Shown piece after piece: positions 17,885-27,160 of a stretch of DNA of 64,000 nt; within the stretch, counting starts at the first letter, position 1; each line of letters begins with the position of its first letter. The DNA comes from an uncultured Bacteroidia bacterium. GTDB lineage: Bacteria > Bacteroidota > Bacteroidia > Bacteroidales > Prolixibacteraceae. The notes below the pieces were generated by a model, which was not told the DNA's origin, searched no databases, and saw only the letters and a list, made by a program, of their open reading frames with translations. The position numbers were made by a program, and so were the translations under genes. The stretch covers positions 79,813 through 143,812 of the forward strand of contig CAIXZH010000093.1 of assembly GCA_903923905.1 (NCBI GenBank). Direction: 5' to 3'.

Positions 17885-19397
17885 ATTTTTTCGCCGCTTT
17901 TTCAGCAACCATATTCAGAACCGCTACATCGCTCCATTCGGCACAGTGACCGGCCATCGGGGTAAATGATATTTTTGCATCTGACTTCGGGTTCTCGGTT
18001 TTATCGAGGTACATTTTCAGGAACCGTGTTGCGACATTCGAATAAAGCATATCCATGTCTCCGGTCCAGATCCAGATCTTTCCCTGGAGTTTAGGACCCA
18101 GAGTTGTCCAGTTTTTCTCAAGTACCTTCTTTAAATCAAATTTTTCCCATTGGACAGCAATGGAGTGGTCGATTTTACCCATAACCGGATCAATCAACAT
18201 AGTGGGGAGACCATCTTTCCCTCTGGGTCCGAAAACCGCATTATAGGCCCCGAACTGTTCTCCCGATACGCGGTAATCATTGGTCCGGCTCAGCACATCT
18301 TCATCCAGGATGGCATCCTTCATCGATCCCTTTGGTTCGCCGTAGATGGTCCTTGATTCGGGTTGCAAATAATCAAACCGGTTATAAAAAGAGCTCTCAT
18401 CCTTATAGATATTAATCAAACCGTAATGTTCAAAATCAACAGGGTCAGGACTATATGCCCAGGCACCGTCAAAGAAATCGGGATAGAAAACCTGCAAACC
18501 CAGCACTACCCATCCGCCGGTTGAGGCACCGGCAAGGTATCGTTTGCCCGAATCCTTATGGTAGTGCACCTGTTTTTCAATCTCAGGGATCAGCTCCTCG
18601 GTCAGCGCTTTCCCGCATGGGCCGTTATTCTCTGAATCAACCTGATAAGAATCGCCGTAAGGTCCCTGGGAGTCAAGAAATACATAGATGATCTGAGGGG
18701 CTTTCTTCGAAAACCACCATTCGGAAAATGATTTATTGGTGATCATTCCGTTAACACCGTCGTATCTGCCGTTCAGACCCGGAACATGATAGCAGATCGG
18801 GTATGATTTTACCGGGCTGTCGAAATAACTTGCCGGGAGCAGGACAGAGGCTTTCAAATACCGGGGATGACCTGAGAAAGCGGAAAGCAATTTGCTCTGA
18901 ATGACTATAGGCTTCACAAACTTATTTTCGACGATCTTTAAAGGAGGGATTACTTTATTCAATTTTAGAGTCAGGTTTACCGGACCGGTAACCTCCACGG
19001 AATCGACATCTGTGACCAGGTTGCCCGGGATATCGGCCAGTGCATCATCCACATTCTGCTTGTAGATAGCCTGGTAATAAAATTTCTTTGGCACGGGAAT
19101 AAACCTCTCTGCCAGATCGGTATGAAGAATTCCCTTATCCGTTGCATCCAATCTGAAAGGGGATGCACCATCCCAGTTGTTTAGTGTAAATCCAAATTTC
19201 ACATCTGCATGATCCCGGGGTTCCCGCTCCCGCTCCCTGCTCACGAACAGCAGCAAACGACCACCAGTAATTAAGGAGGATCTGATTTCAGGAGAAACGG
19301 TGATGGTGGCACTCTGAAAAGGAAATGACTGGGCAGATACCCAAAAAGGAATATGAAAAAGGAAAATAAATAGAAATACCTTAATTAATTTTTTCAT
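17883..19397 (-). CDS. Secreted esterase (esterase D / putative esterase family, alpha/beta-hydrolase)
   Basis: A 504-residue protein with a clear signal peptide (KVFLFIFLFHIPFWVSAQ). After a beta-rich N-terminal region (about residues 25-190) comes the PF00756-type alpha/beta-hydrolase. The nucleophile motif is GASTGGWVVLG (Ser near residue 292) and the likely catalytic His is in TPMAGHCAEWSD near residue 482; the Asp is probably in WTGDMDMLYS. Such esterases remove acyl or feruloyl groups from polysaccharides or hydrolyse siderophore esters. The glycan-rich setting favours polysaccharide de-esterification. The stop codon is also the start of an unusual 21-bp repeat array in the same frame. 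Confidence 0.85.
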   Translation of the reverse strand: MKKLIKVFLFIFLFHIPFWVSAQSFPFQSATITVSPEIRSSLITGGRLLLFVSREREREPRDHADVKFGFTLNNWDGASPFRLDATDKGILHTDLAERFIPVPKKFYYQAIYKQNVDDALADIPGNLVTDVDSVEVTGPVNLTLKLNKVIPPLKIVENKFVKPIVIQSKLLSAFSGHPRYLKASVLLPASYFDSPVKSYPICYHVPGLNGRYDGVNGMITNKSFSEWWFSKKAPQIIYVFLDSQGPYGDSYQVDSENNGPCGKALTEELIPEIEKQVHYHKDSGKRYLAGASTGGWVVLGLQVFYPDFFDGAWAYSPDPVDFEHYGLINIYKDESSFYNRFDYLQPESRTIYGEPKGSMKDAILDEDVLSRTNDYRVSGEQFGAYNAVFGPRGKDGLPTMLIDPVMGKIDHSIAVQWEKFDLKKVLEKNWTTLGPKLQGKIWIWTGDMDMLYSNVATRFLKMYLDKTENPKSDAKISFTPMAGHCAEWSDVAVLNMVAEKAAKK

Positions 19398-19734
19398 TCT
19401 TAAGTATTTATAATTTAATTTGAAGATTACAGATTTATTATATCCCTCAAAAGAGATTTTGTTCGATTGAAGGCCAAAGATATTTAAAATTTGAATTCGG
19501 AAAGTGGGATTCAGAACATTCGTGAGCGTCCACGATCTCAGAACTTTTAACTTGTTTTTTTAACAAACATTAAAAATTACCTATCTTTAATCTTATATTT
19601 CACTAAATTGACCTTTTTAGAAATCAAAGTGAAATAGGCCTACTCCATGATTCTGATTACTTGTATTCGAAGATGTTTTCAGTTGAAACATTCATGTTCA
19701 GAATTTTGTTTATCAAAGGTTAACAATAGCTCAT
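19398..19734. other. Divergent intergenic region
   Basis: 337 bp between two genes read in opposite directions, both secreted hydrolases. It must hold both promoters. It is AT-rich, and I see no strong -33/-7 pair, long palindrome or coding frame. Confidence 0.5.
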
Positions 19735-20592
19735 ATGCGCAAACTAATCATTATTTTCTCACTGGTCGTGCTGATTGCCTCTTGTAAAAAGAGCGATACC
19801 CTCACTCCAGTTTCACCAGATCCTGCAGTTGCAATAGCCTATTCGGATGTTGGATATGGAACCGATCCGCTCCAGAAAATGGATATCGATCTTCCCGCAG
19901 GAAGAACGATAAATTCAACAAAAACGATCGTGGTGATCCATGGCGGCGCATGGGTTGACGGTGATAAAACCGATATGACCTTTGTAGTAGATTCAATAAA
20001 AAAAAGAAGTCCGAATTTTGCATTCATAAACCTCAATTACCGGTTGGCCATTAACAGTACTACTGATTTGTTTCCCACTCAGGAACAGGATGTAAAATCG
20101 GCAATTGAGTATTATCTTTCCAAATCAGTCGGTTATGGTGTTTCACAAGACCTGATTGTCCTGGGAGCCAGCGCCGGGGCCCATTTGGCTCTTCTGCACA
20201 GCTATAAGAACGATCCCAATAAGCACGTAAAAGCGGTGGTCGATTTTTTTGGACCGACCGACCTCGAAGCGATCTTTAACCAGGGACTCTTCCAGGAAAT
20301 TGCCTTAATTGCAGTCATTGGTCAATCCTATTCACAGGACTCGACCATGTACAAGCAATCAAGCCCGATCAATTTTGTAAATAACCAATCCCCACCTACC
20401 ATTGCCTTACAAGGGGGTTTGGATGATATTGTAATTCCCGAACAGACCACCGCACTCATTGACAAACTAACTGCAGCTGGAGTTTCAAATCAGCTGATTA
20501 CTTATCCCGATGAAGGACACGGATTTACCGACGCAGATAACAGCGATGCTTTAAATAAAATTCTGCCGTTTCTGGCCGCCCATGTGAAATAA
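19735..20592 (+). CDS. Lipoprotein alpha/beta-hydrolase (BD-FAE-like esterase/lipase)
   Basis: A 285-residue enzyme with a lipoprotein signal (FSLVVLIASCKKS, lipid on Cys17). The catalytic plan is complete: oxyanion motif HGGAW (about residues 69-73), nucleophile GASAGAH (about residues 144-150), Asp in LQGGLDDIVIPEQ near 229 and His in PDEGHGF near 261. It matches the small carboxylesterase group that includes bacterial feruloyl esterases and acetylxylan esterases. It is probably anchored in the outer membrane facing the periplasm or surface. It is a single-gene unit, divergent from the other esterase and convergent with the GH106-like gene. Confidence 0.85.
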   Translation: MRKLIIIFSLVVLIASCKKSDTLTPVSPDPAVAIAYSDVGYGTDPLQKMDIDLPAGRTINSTKTIVVIHGGAWVDGDKTDMTFVVDSIKKRSPNFAFINLNYRLAINSTTDLFPTQEQDVKSAIEYYLSKSVGYGVSQDLIVLGASAGAHLALLHSYKNDPNKHVKAVVDFFGPTDLEAIFNQGLFQEIALIAVIGQSYSQDSTMYKQSSPINFVNNQSPPTIALQGGLDDIVIPEQTTALIDKLTAAGVSNQLITYPDEGHGFTDADNSDALNKILPFLAAHVK

Positions 20593-20661
20593 TCAGGACC
20601 AGCAGCCAGCACCTTGCGACTGGCAGCTTATACACAATGACATACAGCCAGAAGCCAGTTG

Positions 20662-23600
20662 TTAAAAGCTGACTGCAACTTCCTTAACCGCAATAATCCT
20701 CACCGGTCCTATTAACCCGGACGCGGGCAATGGTTTAAATCCAAATTCCCGGGGAATCTCCTGATTGACAGCCCCGCTTCCAAACCGGGAAACCAGATCC
20801 TCAGGTACCGGAGGTGGCTCTTTCATCGCCGAAATCCGGTTGATCAGCGTATTGGTCACCAGGATGACCAGCTTGTTTTCCCCTGCCTTCAGGGCGTGGG
20901 TTGCCTCCAGCTTTTGACCACGCATCCAGGTTATTCCTAAAGGTTGATCATTCATAGACACTTCGGCAATACTTCCGACCTTTCCCAAATCCAGATATAG
21001 TTTAAGTCCTTTCAGGAAGTACCCGGTGGAAAGGGTAAAATTGATTTCATAACGCCCTGTCCCGCTGAAATTACGGGTTAACGGATCTTCAATCCATGAA
21101 GTGAGCTCTTCAGACTTCCTCGTAACTGCAGGAAAGTTTTCACCTTTAAGCTCCATGTTCCATACCCCGGAGATCAGGAACGGGGCGGGAATGCCCGAAA
21201 CCCCCGTGGTGATTTTCTTCTCCTCACTGCCCGTTTTGATTATTGATGAATAAATGCCGTTCTGAAGTGCAACTGCCTTGAGACCTCTATTCCCTGTCGC
21301 TGAAACATCAATGAATTCTGATTTTGCCACATAAGCCTCAGGTTCACCCGGGGAAAATTCGAGAAACATCGATTCATAGGGAGCAAGATTGAGCGGCACT
21401 TTTATCCCATCCTTCACCTCGCAGAAGCTTAATACCGGTGTAATCGCGCCTGTGTATGGATTCCATTCCCGGATTACCTTATTTTTAACCCTGAAAGTTA
21501 CAGGGACTGCATTCGGTTTGTCCTGGATATTTGAGACAAAATAGATATCCTTCTCTCCCAATTTCCGGTGAATAAATGTGAGTCCCTCATTTTTACGCAG
21601 CCCCTCATAGGCAAAGTCGATTCCGAAATCGGGGGCGATATGTTTGCGGATGGTTTCCAGGAACGGATCGAGCGCGCTGCTCCGTTTGTCCCACCAGATC
21701 TGGCGGTCGATGACATTTTTAAGCCGGTAGGTTCCCCCCTTCCCGTAAGGATTCATCACGATACCTTCAACAATTCCGGGGCCATTCAGACCATACGGAT
21801 TAACCGGTTTGCCCTCCGGCTGTTTTGGTTTATTGAACAGGTTGTTGGAAAGCTCCCTGACCTTATTGTCCGACAACCTGTAATCGGTCAAACCTGTTGA
21901 TTTTTCAGGTATCCGTTCAAGTGCAATGACAATACCTCCCAGCTCAACATATTTTTCAATGAATTCGAGGGTTTTCAGAGGGATGGTTTCAACATTTGGA
22001 AGAATAAGTACTTTGTACTCATTGGTCCGTACTTTAAGCCTGCCATCTGCAACGGTTGCGAGATTCTGCAGCGCATCATCATTTATCAGGTCGTAATTAT
22101 ACCCGTTTGAAATCAGGAGTTCACCTAAATCACCCCATTCGAATTCGCGGGTCCATTTGCGCATGTTCAGCGCATTTATCGCCCACTGGTTCGCCAGCGG
22201 AGAATAGAGGGCAACATCAGCGGTAAAATTGCCCTGACGGAGTAAATACGCGCTGCGGGCAATATATTCGGCAAGTTTGGGGTAGTATTTCCACCAGACA
22301 TTCTGAGGCTGGATATAGGCCGCAAACGGGAGTGAGCGGGTCGGAGTGACAATTTTCTCCGGAGAAAAATTAAATCCGTGATTATAGAATTTCGTGGCAC
22401 CTGCCAACAGGTAACCATCGCTGGCAATCTTTAACTCTTCAAGTGTTTCACGGTACCGTTCCCAGTGGATAAAGGTGTAAACCTCGGCTGAAACCACCTT
22501 CCTTCCATACAGGTGGGCACCGGAAGCGACATATTGCTTGGGACCGATCCGGGTGTCGAACCAGTCAGCCGCATCCTTCTCTCCTGCAGTGATCTCCATT
22601 TCGGGAATATGCGACTTTCCAGAAGCTTCTATATTATCCGTATTAAAGCCATAGGCCTGGATCCTCCCCTTAATATGATGATCTTCACACCATCCCAGGA
22701 ATGTTCTGAAGAAAACATTCAAACCGGTTTCATGAAGAAATTCATTGACATCAAACCTTATTTTCGGTGAAATCTCTCCAACATTCCACCAGATTGCAGG
22801 AAGATAGCGGGTGAGATCATACCCTTTCTCCTTACGGAACGCTTCCAGTAATCCGGTTGACCAGTTGATCCCGCTTGAAAGATTTGGCAGTTCAAAACTA
22901 TCCACGAACAGCGATTCCACCGTTTTCCCGAATTCATCTCCAAACCCATTGTAAAACTTATTTCCCAGGAAGTTGCAATAGCTCTCCATGGCCTGTTTGC
23001 TGAAATGGTCCACAGCATTGCTAATTCCATTTTTCTTTAACCAAAAGGCCATCAGACGCCATTCCCCTTCAGGAACTTTCCAGTTAATTTTATTTCCTGA
23101 AACTGTAGCCGTGAGGTTGATCAACGATTTTTCGCTGATTCGACCATCATTTTCAATTTTTCCGGCAACAACAGCCAACAAGGTCTCGTCGCCATCCAGT
23201 TTTGGGGTAAAATGTTCCCAGGACCGTTTCGTTTTAGTCAGGCGATCTGGCAGATTCCCATTATAAACCTGATTTCCGATAAGGTCCATAAAGGTGGGTA
23301 CCAGATCTTTACTCTTCTCCTTCTCCTTTACCCATGCCCCTCCAATGATCCATCCCGGTCCGCCAAAATTGAGAGAAACCTCCATTCCCAACCGCTTGGC
23401 TTCTTTCACCGTATGTTTCAGCATTTCCATGAATTCGTCAGAGAGGTAAGGAATATTTCCCTTTTCGTAAACTTCACTCATTGAAATTTGCTCCACCCCG
23501 CGAATCCCGTGAGCACGCATCTCTTCCAGTTCATGGGTGATCTCAGCTTTCGAAACCGGATTTCCGGGCCACCACCAGCGGGTATGCGGCCAGCAGTCTG

Positions 23601-23718
23601 CAGGCGGATTTTTAAAGTTTGCCTGGATTGAGTCAAAACCCATAGCGTCCGGATTCCGGGCAATTGAAAAAGTTGAAACTAACAGCAGGAATGCAAGGGT
23701 CAGGATTAGGTTTTTCAT
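20662..23718 (-). CDS. GH106-like glycoside hydrolase (alpha-L-rhamnosidase type), secreted
   Basis: 1018 residues with a signal peptide (LILTLAFLLLVSTFSIARNP). The N-terminal block CWPHTRWWWPGNPVSKAEI and then ELEEMRAHGIRGVEQI, followed by NFGGPGWIIGGAWV, is characteristic of the GH106-like family (PF17132). The C-terminus has a galactose-binding-like beta-sandwich (YLDLGKVGSIAEVSMNDQPL, then GITWMRGQKLEATH). GH106 enzymes release terminal alpha-L-rhamnose with inversion in a calcium-dependent way. Many relatives with this annotation are untested, so the sugar is uncertain. It stands alone, with short related inverted words (GCGACTGGCA at about 20618 and TGCCAGTCGC at about 23808) on both sides. 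Confidence 0.82.
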   Translation of the reverse strand: MKNLILTLAFLLLVSTFSIARNPDAMGFDSIQANFKNPPADCWPHTRWWWPGNPVSKAEITHELEEMRAHGIRGVEQISMSEVYEKGNIPYLSDEFMEMLKHTVKEAKRLGMEVSLNFGGPGWIIGGAWVKEKEKSKDLVPTFMDLIGNQVYNGNLPDRLTKTKRSWEHFTPKLDGDETLLAVVAGKIENDGRISEKSLINLTATVSGNKINWKVPEGEWRLMAFWLKKNGISNAVDHFSKQAMESYCNFLGNKFYNGFGDEFGKTVESLFVDSFELPNLSSGINWSTGLLEAFRKEKGYDLTRYLPAIWWNVGEISPKIRFDVNEFLHETGLNVFFRTFLGWCEDHHIKGRIQAYGFNTDNIEASGKSHIPEMEITAGEKDAADWFDTRIGPKQYVASGAHLYGRKVVSAEVYTFIHWERYRETLEELKIASDGYLLAGATKFYNHGFNFSPEKIVTPTRSLPFAAYIQPQNVWWKYYPKLAEYIARSAYLLRQGNFTADVALYSPLANQWAINALNMRKWTREFEWGDLGELLISNGYNYDLINDDALQNLATVADGRLKVRTNEYKVLILPNVETIPLKTLEFIEKYVELGGIVIALERIPEKSTGLTDYRLSDNKVRELSNNLFNKPKQPEGKPVNPYGLNGPGIVEGIVMNPYGKGGTYRLKNVIDRQIWWDKRSSALDPFLETIRKHIAPDFGIDFAYEGLRKNEGLTFIHRKLGEKDIYFVSNIQDKPNAVPVTFRVKNKVIREWNPYTGAITPVLSFCEVKDGIKVPLNLAPYESMFLEFSPGEPEAYVAKSEFIDVSATGNRGLKAVALQNGIYSSIIKTGSEEKKITTGVSGIPAPFLISGVWNMELKGENFPAVTRKSEELTSWIEDPLTRNFSGTGRYEINFTLSTGYFLKGLKLYLDLGKVGSIAEVSMNDQPLGITWMRGQKLEATHALKAGENKLVILVTNTLINRISAMKEPPPVPEDLVSRFGSGAVNQEIPREFGFKPLPASGLIGPVRIIAVKEVAVSF

Positions 23719-24074
23719 CCGGCAGGTTTAATTAGGGATAATATTATCAAATATTTATTGTCTGAATGATTCCGGCTCTGGGCCACAGGTCACTTGTTGC
23801 GAAGTGCCAGTCGCCAACTGCCTTCAGCGTTATTTTGTATAGTTATTTTGTCAAACAAAATTATCCGTTCCTCAATCTAAATACTTCAGCTATTTTATCG
23901 TAATTCAATAGATAATTAGCCTATTTTGGTTTCAAATTCACAGATTTTCGCAGAATCAGTTAAAAAACTATAGACAAAAGACAAAAACCTATTGAATCGG
24001 TTCTACAAAATTAAATATGTTTGACTTTTCAAACTTCCAGTTAACAAACAGAATTTCAACATCAGATTAAGAAT
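23719..24074. other. Divergent intergenic region with an inverted word
   Basis: 356 bp between the GH106-like gene and the beta-helix gene, read divergently, so both promoters should be here. A CTGCC/CCAGT-rich stretch (about 23790-23830) is an inverted relative of the DNA just downstream of the GH106-like gene (about 20600-20660). The remainder is AT-rich. No gene seen. Confidence 0.5.
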
Positions 24075-27000
24075 ATGAGGGTTTTATCAGGACCTGTTCC
24101 TTCAAGCACTTTAAAAAGTAGTTTACTCCTTTTAATGCTCCTTCTTTTTGCAGGTCTGTTGAATCTTTGCGGCTACTCACAGTCATCCTCGCCAATGCGG
24201 GATGGGAAACTGCTCAGGGGTGAAAAATGGCTTCCGTTCAGCTATCCCGCAAACGCAGATTTTTATGTCGCCACAAACGGTGATGACCGATGGTCGGGAA
24301 CGCTTGCAGCGCCCAATACCGCAAGAACCGACGGTCCGTTTTTGACCGTCAGAAGGGCTCAAAAAGCGGTCAGGGAATTGAAATCAAAGGTTTTCTTCCC
24401 CAAGAGTGCACCCATTGAGAAGAGGTGGATCGGATCGCCTCACCCCCTGGGACGCGGGAAAGATATCCTGGTTTATATCCGCGGCGGCCAATATAATTTA
24501 AAACAAGGTCTGCTCTTTGAAACTGCCGATGGCGGTGAAAGAGTCGAGACTAATCTCCCTACCGGGGCATTTGAATATCACAAACTGAAAGACCATTATG
24601 TGACCTACGCGGCATTCCCCGGTGAAAAACCTGTAATCTCGGGAGAGGTCCCGGTTAAAGGATGGAAGAAAAACGGCAAGGTCTGGACCGCCCCGTTTGA
24701 GGCTGATACGGTTGCCATGCTGGTTGTGAACGGGAAGAAGCAAACGCTTGCACGTAAGCCAAACGAGGGCTATTTAACCCCACCCTCGATCTCCAAATCG
24801 ACCAGTGAACTCTGTTTCAAAAAAGGGGACCTGAAATCGTGGAAGGAGATGGAGGGGAACAGGGTGGTCATGTTGCTACGCTGGCATACGGGAATCAATT
24901 CACTGGCCAAAGTGGATGAAAAAACAGATATTGCCACCTTTAAATCACCCCAGGAGGGGGTCGTGATCGTTCCGCCACGCTATTACGTCGAAAACGTAAA
25001 ATCATTGCTTGATGCCCCGGGAGAATGGTTTTTTGATAAAAAAGCAAAAGAGATCAGCTATATTCCACCGGATGACATACCGGATATGAATCTGGCACAG
25101 TCAGGTATTCCAACAATCAATCAATTGGTTGAGGTACATGGAAAACAGGGAGAACCGGTGCGAAATCTGCGTATTTACGGGCTGACCTTTGAGGGAGTCA
25201 TCACCGGAAAAAATATAACCAGCTATAACTATGACGGGGTTGACGGTTCCACCGGGGTTGCAGAAGCTCAGACGGGTTCGAACAGTGCCATCAGTTACGA
25301 GTTTGCGCATGCCTGCGAGTTTGTCGGCGGCGAAGTCCGTTCCTGCAACGGAACCGGGATATCGGTGAAAAAAGGGTGTTACCAGACCAGAATCCTCCAC
25401 AACAGCTTCATCACCCTGGATGACGGAGGGATTTATGCCAACGGGCTCTCAAAACCAGGCGACGGCAGAGAAATAATCCGGGAAACCCTCATCTCCTACA
25501 ATAAGCTTTATGACTGCGGGGGTGTCAACATCATGGCCAATAATACCCTGATGACGGAAATATCACATAACTATCTGACCAAAACAAGAGGGAGATACGG
25601 TATTGACGTTGGCGGCTGGTCGAACCAGGAGGAGGCGATTGATGGAGACTATATCGTTGAATACAATCACCTTGATGATGTTCAGCGCGATGCGGATGAT
25701 TCGGGGGCAATCAAAACCGCGGGTCTGGCGTTTAATTCGGTGATTCGCAAAAACCTGATTCATGATGTTCGTGCGGGATTCTTCAACGACAATGTCGCAT
25801 TTTGGTTTGATAACATGTCATCAGGCTGGACTTCCGAAGAAAACATCTATTATAACCTTGAGCAGGGAGAATGGAAGCTATGTGCAGCCCTGGCGGAAGA
25901 CAATATTTACCGGAACAATTTCAAGATTGAGGCGCCTGTTAATCCCCCGGAAACAATTCTGGACGGAGAGCCCGAATTTCAGGTGAGTGATCTGAAAATT
26001 GAAACGGCTGCGGCTCTCACTGGCGGTAAAGTGGCAGCCGGAAGCATAATTCACCTGTCCGCTTCTGTATTTAACAATGGCTCAACCGGGTCTGCTCCAA
26101 TCGAGCTTTACCTGGATGGGAAGGTATCCGAAAAGAGACTCTTCCCGGTGATCAAAAACAACAGCCGCAAAATTGAGTTTGAAGTCAGGATCTATGATTC
26201 GGGAGAACACCGGCTAGCTATCGGCTCAACACCCTATCAGTCAGTAATGATTGAAGGAATAAAGCCTGCTGTTGTTTTCGAAAATTTCAGATTATCGGAT
26301 GACAGGCTTCTCAAAAGTGAAAAGTTAAGGGTTACTGCAACCGCAAAGAACCTCACCCAGGAACCTCAGAAGATGACGGTAAACCTTGTGGTTGACCATT
26401 CAACGATTCAAAGCCAGGTAATCGATCTGAAAATAAACGAATCGCGTGAAATCAGTTTTGAACTGGAAGCAGCAGTCGGGATCCATTCTGTCCGTATTGA
26501 AAACAGCGCAGAAAAGAATTTCACGGTTTTTGATGCAACAACCATTAATCCGACAACCAGCAAACTAAATCAATACTGTTCTGCCAAGGCCAAACCCTTT
26601 GAAATTAAATCTGACGGAGAAGCCAACAGGTTCAGGATAACAGTTGGCGGGTCAGATTTTTATCATGCTGAGGATTCGTATGCCGCAGTTTATTTAAAAG
26701 GGATTAAAGGTGATTTTATAGCTACGGTAAAGATCAGCGGTTTCGGCGAACGGACCCACGAATGGTTTCGGTCAGGTCTCTTTGTCCGGAACAATATGTC
26801 TCAGAGTTTTGATGTTCAACCTGGAAGCAAAGGTTCCGTACTCGTTTTTGGAACTCCGGGGCGTGCCGGAATCGAATATGACGAATTTGCGAACGGATGC
26901 ATGCATAAAGCTATTAGTCAGAACCTTCCAGAGAATTCCAAAACCCCGGTTTACCTGAAAATGGTACGCCACGGCAATCATTTTGCCGGCTATATCAGCC

Positions 27001-27149
27001 TCGACGGGACCAACTGGATTATTGAGAAACATACCGGTGATATCCCGGGGATCTCAGAGGCTGTTGATCTTGGTCTGGCCGGCGGAGGTCCTGACAAGCG
27101 CCCTTACTCGGTGGAATTTAAGGACTGGAAAATTGAAGTTGCAAAGTGA
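24075..27149 (+). CDS. Secreted right-handed beta-helix enzyme, possible GH141-like
   Basis: 1024 residues. A signal segment (LLLLMLLLFAGLLNLCGYSQ) precedes the hallmark FYVATNGDDRWSGT (about residue 62) with GPFLTVRRAQKAVRELK, which opens a pectate-lyase-like parallel beta-helix (to about residue 630). That opening is shared with GH141 and other glycan-cleaving beta-helix proteins. A CARDB/Ig-like module follows (GSIIHLSASVFNNGSTGSAP, about 650-850), then a concanavalin-like domain resembling DUF1349 (about 860-1024; EWFRSGLFVRNNMSQSFDV). The long multidomain build fits a surface or periplasmic polysaccharidase. The next gene starts 11 bp after its stop, so they are probably one operon. Exact activity is unknown. 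Confidence 0.78.
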   Translation: MRVLSGPVPSSTLKSSLLLLMLLLFAGLLNLCGYSQSSSPMRDGKLLRGEKWLPFSYPANADFYVATNGDDRWSGTLAAPNTARTDGPFLTVRRAQKAVRELKSKVFFPKSAPIEKRWIGSPHPLGRGKDILVYIRGGQYNLKQGLLFETADGGERVETNLPTGAFEYHKLKDHYVTYAAFPGEKPVISGEVPVKGWKKNGKVWTAPFEADTVAMLVVNGKKQTLARKPNEGYLTPPSISKSTSELCFKKGDLKSWKEMEGNRVVMLLRWHTGINSLAKVDEKTDIATFKSPQEGVVIVPPRYYVENVKSLLDAPGEWFFDKKAKEISYIPPDDIPDMNLAQSGIPTINQLVEVHGKQGEPVRNLRIYGLTFEGVITGKNITSYNYDGVDGSTGVAEAQTGSNSAISYEFAHACEFVGGEVRSCNGTGISVKKGCYQTRILHNSFITLDDGGIYANGLSKPGDGREIIRETLISYNKLYDCGGVNIMANNTLMTEISHNYLTKTRGRYGIDVGGWSNQEEAIDGDYIVEYNHLDDVQRDADDSGAIKTAGLAFNSVIRKNLIHDVRAGFFNDNVAFWFDNMSSGWTSEENIYYNLEQGEWKLCAALAEDNIYRNNFKIEAPVNPPETILDGEPEFQVSDLKIETAAALTGGKVAAGSIIHLSASVFNNGSTGSAPIELYLDGKVSEKRLFPVIKNNSRKIEFEVRIYDSGEHRLAIGSTPYQSVMIEGIKPAVVFENFRLSDDRLLKSEKLRVTATAKNLTQEPQKMTVNLVVDHSTIQSQVIDLKINESREISFELEAAVGIHSVRIENSAEKNFTVFDATTINPTTSKLNQYCSAKAKPFEIKSDGEANRFRITVGGSDFYHAEDSYAAVYLKGIKGDFIATVKISGFGERTHEWFRSGLFVRNNMSQSFDVQPGSKGSVLVFGTPGRAGIEYDEFANGCMHKAISQNLPENSKTPVYLKMVRHGNHFAGYISLDGTNWIIEKHTGDIPGISEAVDLGLAGGGPDKRPYSVEFKDWKIEVAK

Positions 27150-27160
27150 CTGGAAAAAAG

